A stretch of 64,000 bases of DNA from Formicarius rufipectus (Eukaryota; Chordata; Aves; Passeriformes; Formicariidae). Positions 61,401 to 64,000 of this stretch are shown here, piece by piece; the first letter of the stretch is position 1, and each line of letters opens with the position of its first letter. The stretch is from assembly GCA_013399695.1 (NCBI GenBank), contig VXAU01004744.1:1053191-1117190 (forward strand). Reading direction: 5' to 3'. The notes beneath the pieces are model-generated. The model was not told the origin of the DNA and made no database searches. It saw only the letters and a program-made list of their open reading frames with translations. Made by a program: the position numbers and the translations under genes.

Positions 61401-63144
61401 CAAAGTGACTGGCAGCCAGAGAGGAGAAAGGGGTTAAGAGGTGAGAGGAAAACAGAGTCTTTGGGGAGCAATTGATTTCTCTGCATTCATTTTGTTTGTG
61501 TTTTTCAATCAGTGGGGAATGGCCATAAGTCCACCTGCAGTTTTGGTCAACTCTGCATGATTTTCAGTCTGCATACCACAGAGGTGAACCTTTCTAATTT
61601 TCAGGACAGAACAAAGGGAAATTCCATGTAACCCACACAGTATTTGAAAATGTACGCAGTGGGAACTGGGACAAAGCCTTTTGGATGCAGTTTGCTTATA
61701 AACATCTTGTATATGCATTGGCAGAGAGTGCTTGCCTTCTCCATTGAGGAGAGAGCTGAGAGACTAAGGGTCATAAAGTTGAATACTAGAGGCTTTCTTA
61801 AAAATTTGATTTTTACCTCTTTACAGCTTGCTTTATGACACATGCAAAGCTCTCATATATTTGAAGGCATTCTAAATCTGAAACATAAATTAAACTATTC
61901 AAGAAACAGGATATTTTAACACTCAGGTGTCCTGTTAGGCTATCTGCTCTCACACTGAAAACATAGTCCTCTATATTTTTAATTGTTATCACCAATTTTT
62001 AGGTCTCCATTCCTTTATTTACCTAACCTCTAAAATACAAATATGTGGTTATCTGTACTATATGGACCAAGTTACTTCATCTATCATTTTCCATATGATC
62101 CTAATTATTTCTATCTTGTAGGAAATATTTTTAAAACATATGGAAGAAGTGTATTAATCGTAAGAGTATGGAATTGCAGATAATGTACAGTTTGAATGGG
62201 AAGTTAAATCTTTTGAGGTTCTTTAGACCTGACTGTTGCAGAACCGGATGAAATCTGAAGTGGAATGAAAGTGAAAATGATCCTCTGTCTATATTTTCTC
62301 CTGATACTAGGGCACCAGTTAGTCATTGCATCTGGCCCTAGCTGAACTCTCCATTCTCCCATGTTCACACCCTGACTCTCCACAGAATTTTCTTTTTACT
62401 AATCCTGGCATATTCCATTAGCACATTTCCTTTTTAATTTAATGAACTCTCTCAGAAGCACAGCTCAAAGACGTTCTTACCAGTGACAGTTAATTCCAGG
62501 AATGCAAATGCTTCTTGAGTATTGTATAACAAAGTAGAATAACAAAACCTCTCTGAACTGGGTGTCTCAAACATGTGTATTGTACAAAGCACCTTTGAGG
62601 TAGCTTATCAGACAGGACCATTTATTCAAACTAAATGAATATAAAATGAATACAGAAAAAATGCTACATAAAGCAGCCCACCAGGCTCCACAGTAATTTT
62701 TAAAGGAAGTAGGGTTGGTTTATAAACATGCAGCTATCTTTCTCTGTGTATTTCTTCATTGTCTTTCCCCCAGTTTTCTGCATAAGAATGAAAATTAGTG
62801 AGGCACAGTTACAGAACTAATGTCACTCCCATTGTACATTATTTGTCCTGGTGAAACCTTAATTTTGGAAAGTATTTAATTAAAACAAAGTGTAAAGTAA
62901 ATCTTCATGTGGCAAACAAACACAGGTGAGTTCAAGAAAGGCAAAATCTTTAACTAACCATAGACATTTAGGCTAATTTCATGAAATAAAAATTTGCTAA
63001 TGTTCTAAACAATTTATGGTTCCAAAGAATATAACACTCACTGTGAACAAGAGAGTGTAAAGGATAATGCTAATTTACCCTCCAAACAAAGGGTGTTAAA
63101 CTGACATTGTTCTAATACAAGCCCACCACTCTTACAATTACATA

Positions 63145-63205
63145 AATATATATGTGTGTATATATATATATATACATATACACACACACACACATATACA
63201 CTCAC
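63145..63205. repeat. TA/TG/CA microsatellite
   Basis: A compound dinucleotide repeat: 'tatatatgtgtgta', a TA run, 'catata', then a CA run of about eight units and 'tatacactcaca'. It is likely polymorphic. Confidence 0.95.
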
Positions 63206-64000
63206 ATAAATAAAAGTACTTTTAGTTCAAGTGTATCTTCCTGATCAAAGTCCAGTTTCAGACACAATGAACGTCAAGTAAAGCTCCAGTGTTCACAGCA
63301 GTGAAAAGTTTCTAAGAGTATCCATTCCTATCTGAGGACACTGTTAGAGGTAGAGAAGGTACATGGATGAGGGGACTGTTCTCAACATGAAAACTTGCTC
63401 ACCTGAACATGCCACTTCAGAAGTCTATTAGGGAGTTATCAAAGGAAACACTTGAGATAAATGCTCCAACATTAGTATGCAAATGCAGGTGCGAACAAAG
63501 TTGAGGACTTTGAAGTTGAGTACAAAAAATTTGTAAAAACTTCCTGAATTACTCAAACATATATGTTTACATTCAGACCTTGAAAATAAGTTTGTCTGAA
63601 TGACAAGCACCATCCAGTGAGACCAATTTATGTAAAATGGTTATTTTTGAAAGGATACTTGAATGTTTTCTTCAGATATAAATGTATCATTTCTGCCCAA
63701 TTCCCTCCTCACAATTAGGGTATCATGATTGAATTATTATAATGCAGACCAATATTTATATTATCAGGACTTCTAAGACTTTTCTGTTCATCAGTAGGTA
63801 GCAGTTGCTAGTTAGGTTTACAGTAGGTTTTATTGTGCCATTTAACTACCCATTCCATGGTGGTCTATGCTTTTCAGTGACAAATGACTGCATGCAATTT
63901 GGGTGCTATATCATTAAGACAAGGAGAGGCATTTATGTTTTCCTCTATGTAATGTAACTGTGAATGTGCATGCACTTTGTGGGAACTATTTGCTTATTAT
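63206..64000. other. Non-coding stretch, nothing recognised
   Basis: AT-rich DNA to the window end. A 61-codon minus-strand frame at 63428-63613 is not recognised. Confidence 0.5.

Larger units (their letters stand above)
56641..63144. other. Non-coding stretch, no gene recognised
   Basis: Unique AT-rich DNA with a local repeat pair (56990-57060 and 57606-57665) and an (AAACC)n run (58455-58484). No frame above 100 codons, and no recognisable domain or repeat family, is seen. Confidence 0.5.

Overview
The window looks like bird genomic DNA from a gene-poor region: either intergenic desert or the inside of a very large intron. It is AT-rich and has no convincing intact host gene. The strongest organism marker is a set of five 5'-truncated CR1 (chicken repeat 1) LINE copies. 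Several still carry the typical 3' end, with the 'ttccaac' box followed by short ATTCTATG-type repeats (clearest at 26255-26273). Two fragments resembling a common avian endogenous-retrovirus LTR (31928-32107 and about 54381-54590) point the same way.

Layout. 1-4044: unique AT-rich DNA. 4045-4354: CR1 copy 1. 4355-14256: mostly unique DNA, with an A/C-rich tract near 5.8 kb, a CpG-richer block at 9912-10285 and an assembly gap at 11765-11826. 14257-15158: the longest CR1 copy, holding a broken C-terminal half of the reverse-transcriptase ORF. 15159-25220: unique DNA with a T/G tract and a TATA-like site. 25221-25730 and 25970-26273: two CR1 copies in tandem. 26274-46142: long unique stretch interrupted by one LTR fragment. 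46143-46674: CR1 copy 5. 46675-54380: unique DNA with a second gap at 49437-49508. 54381-54590: a diverged LTR fragment. 55590-56640, minus strand: the 3' part of a second, non-CR1 LINE (RTE-like), whose 258-codon frame is the longest ORF in the window and ends in a C2HC finger. 56641-64000: unique DNA with a local duplicated element and a TA/CA microsatellite.

Most other open frames of 60-133 codons are what an AT-rich 64 kb sequence gives by chance. There is no bacterial-style operon, CRISPR array, rRNA or recognisable tRNA gene, and I did not find a new biological system. The items most worth checking are the RTE-like element (possible horizontal-transfer family in birds), the CpG-richer block near 10 kb, a few splice-site-bounded candidate exons (55191-55340 plus; 24968-25114 and 21728-21781 minus; 13157-13287, 36412-36497 and 50592-50640 plus), and a pair of overlapping minus-strand frames at 42672-43168.
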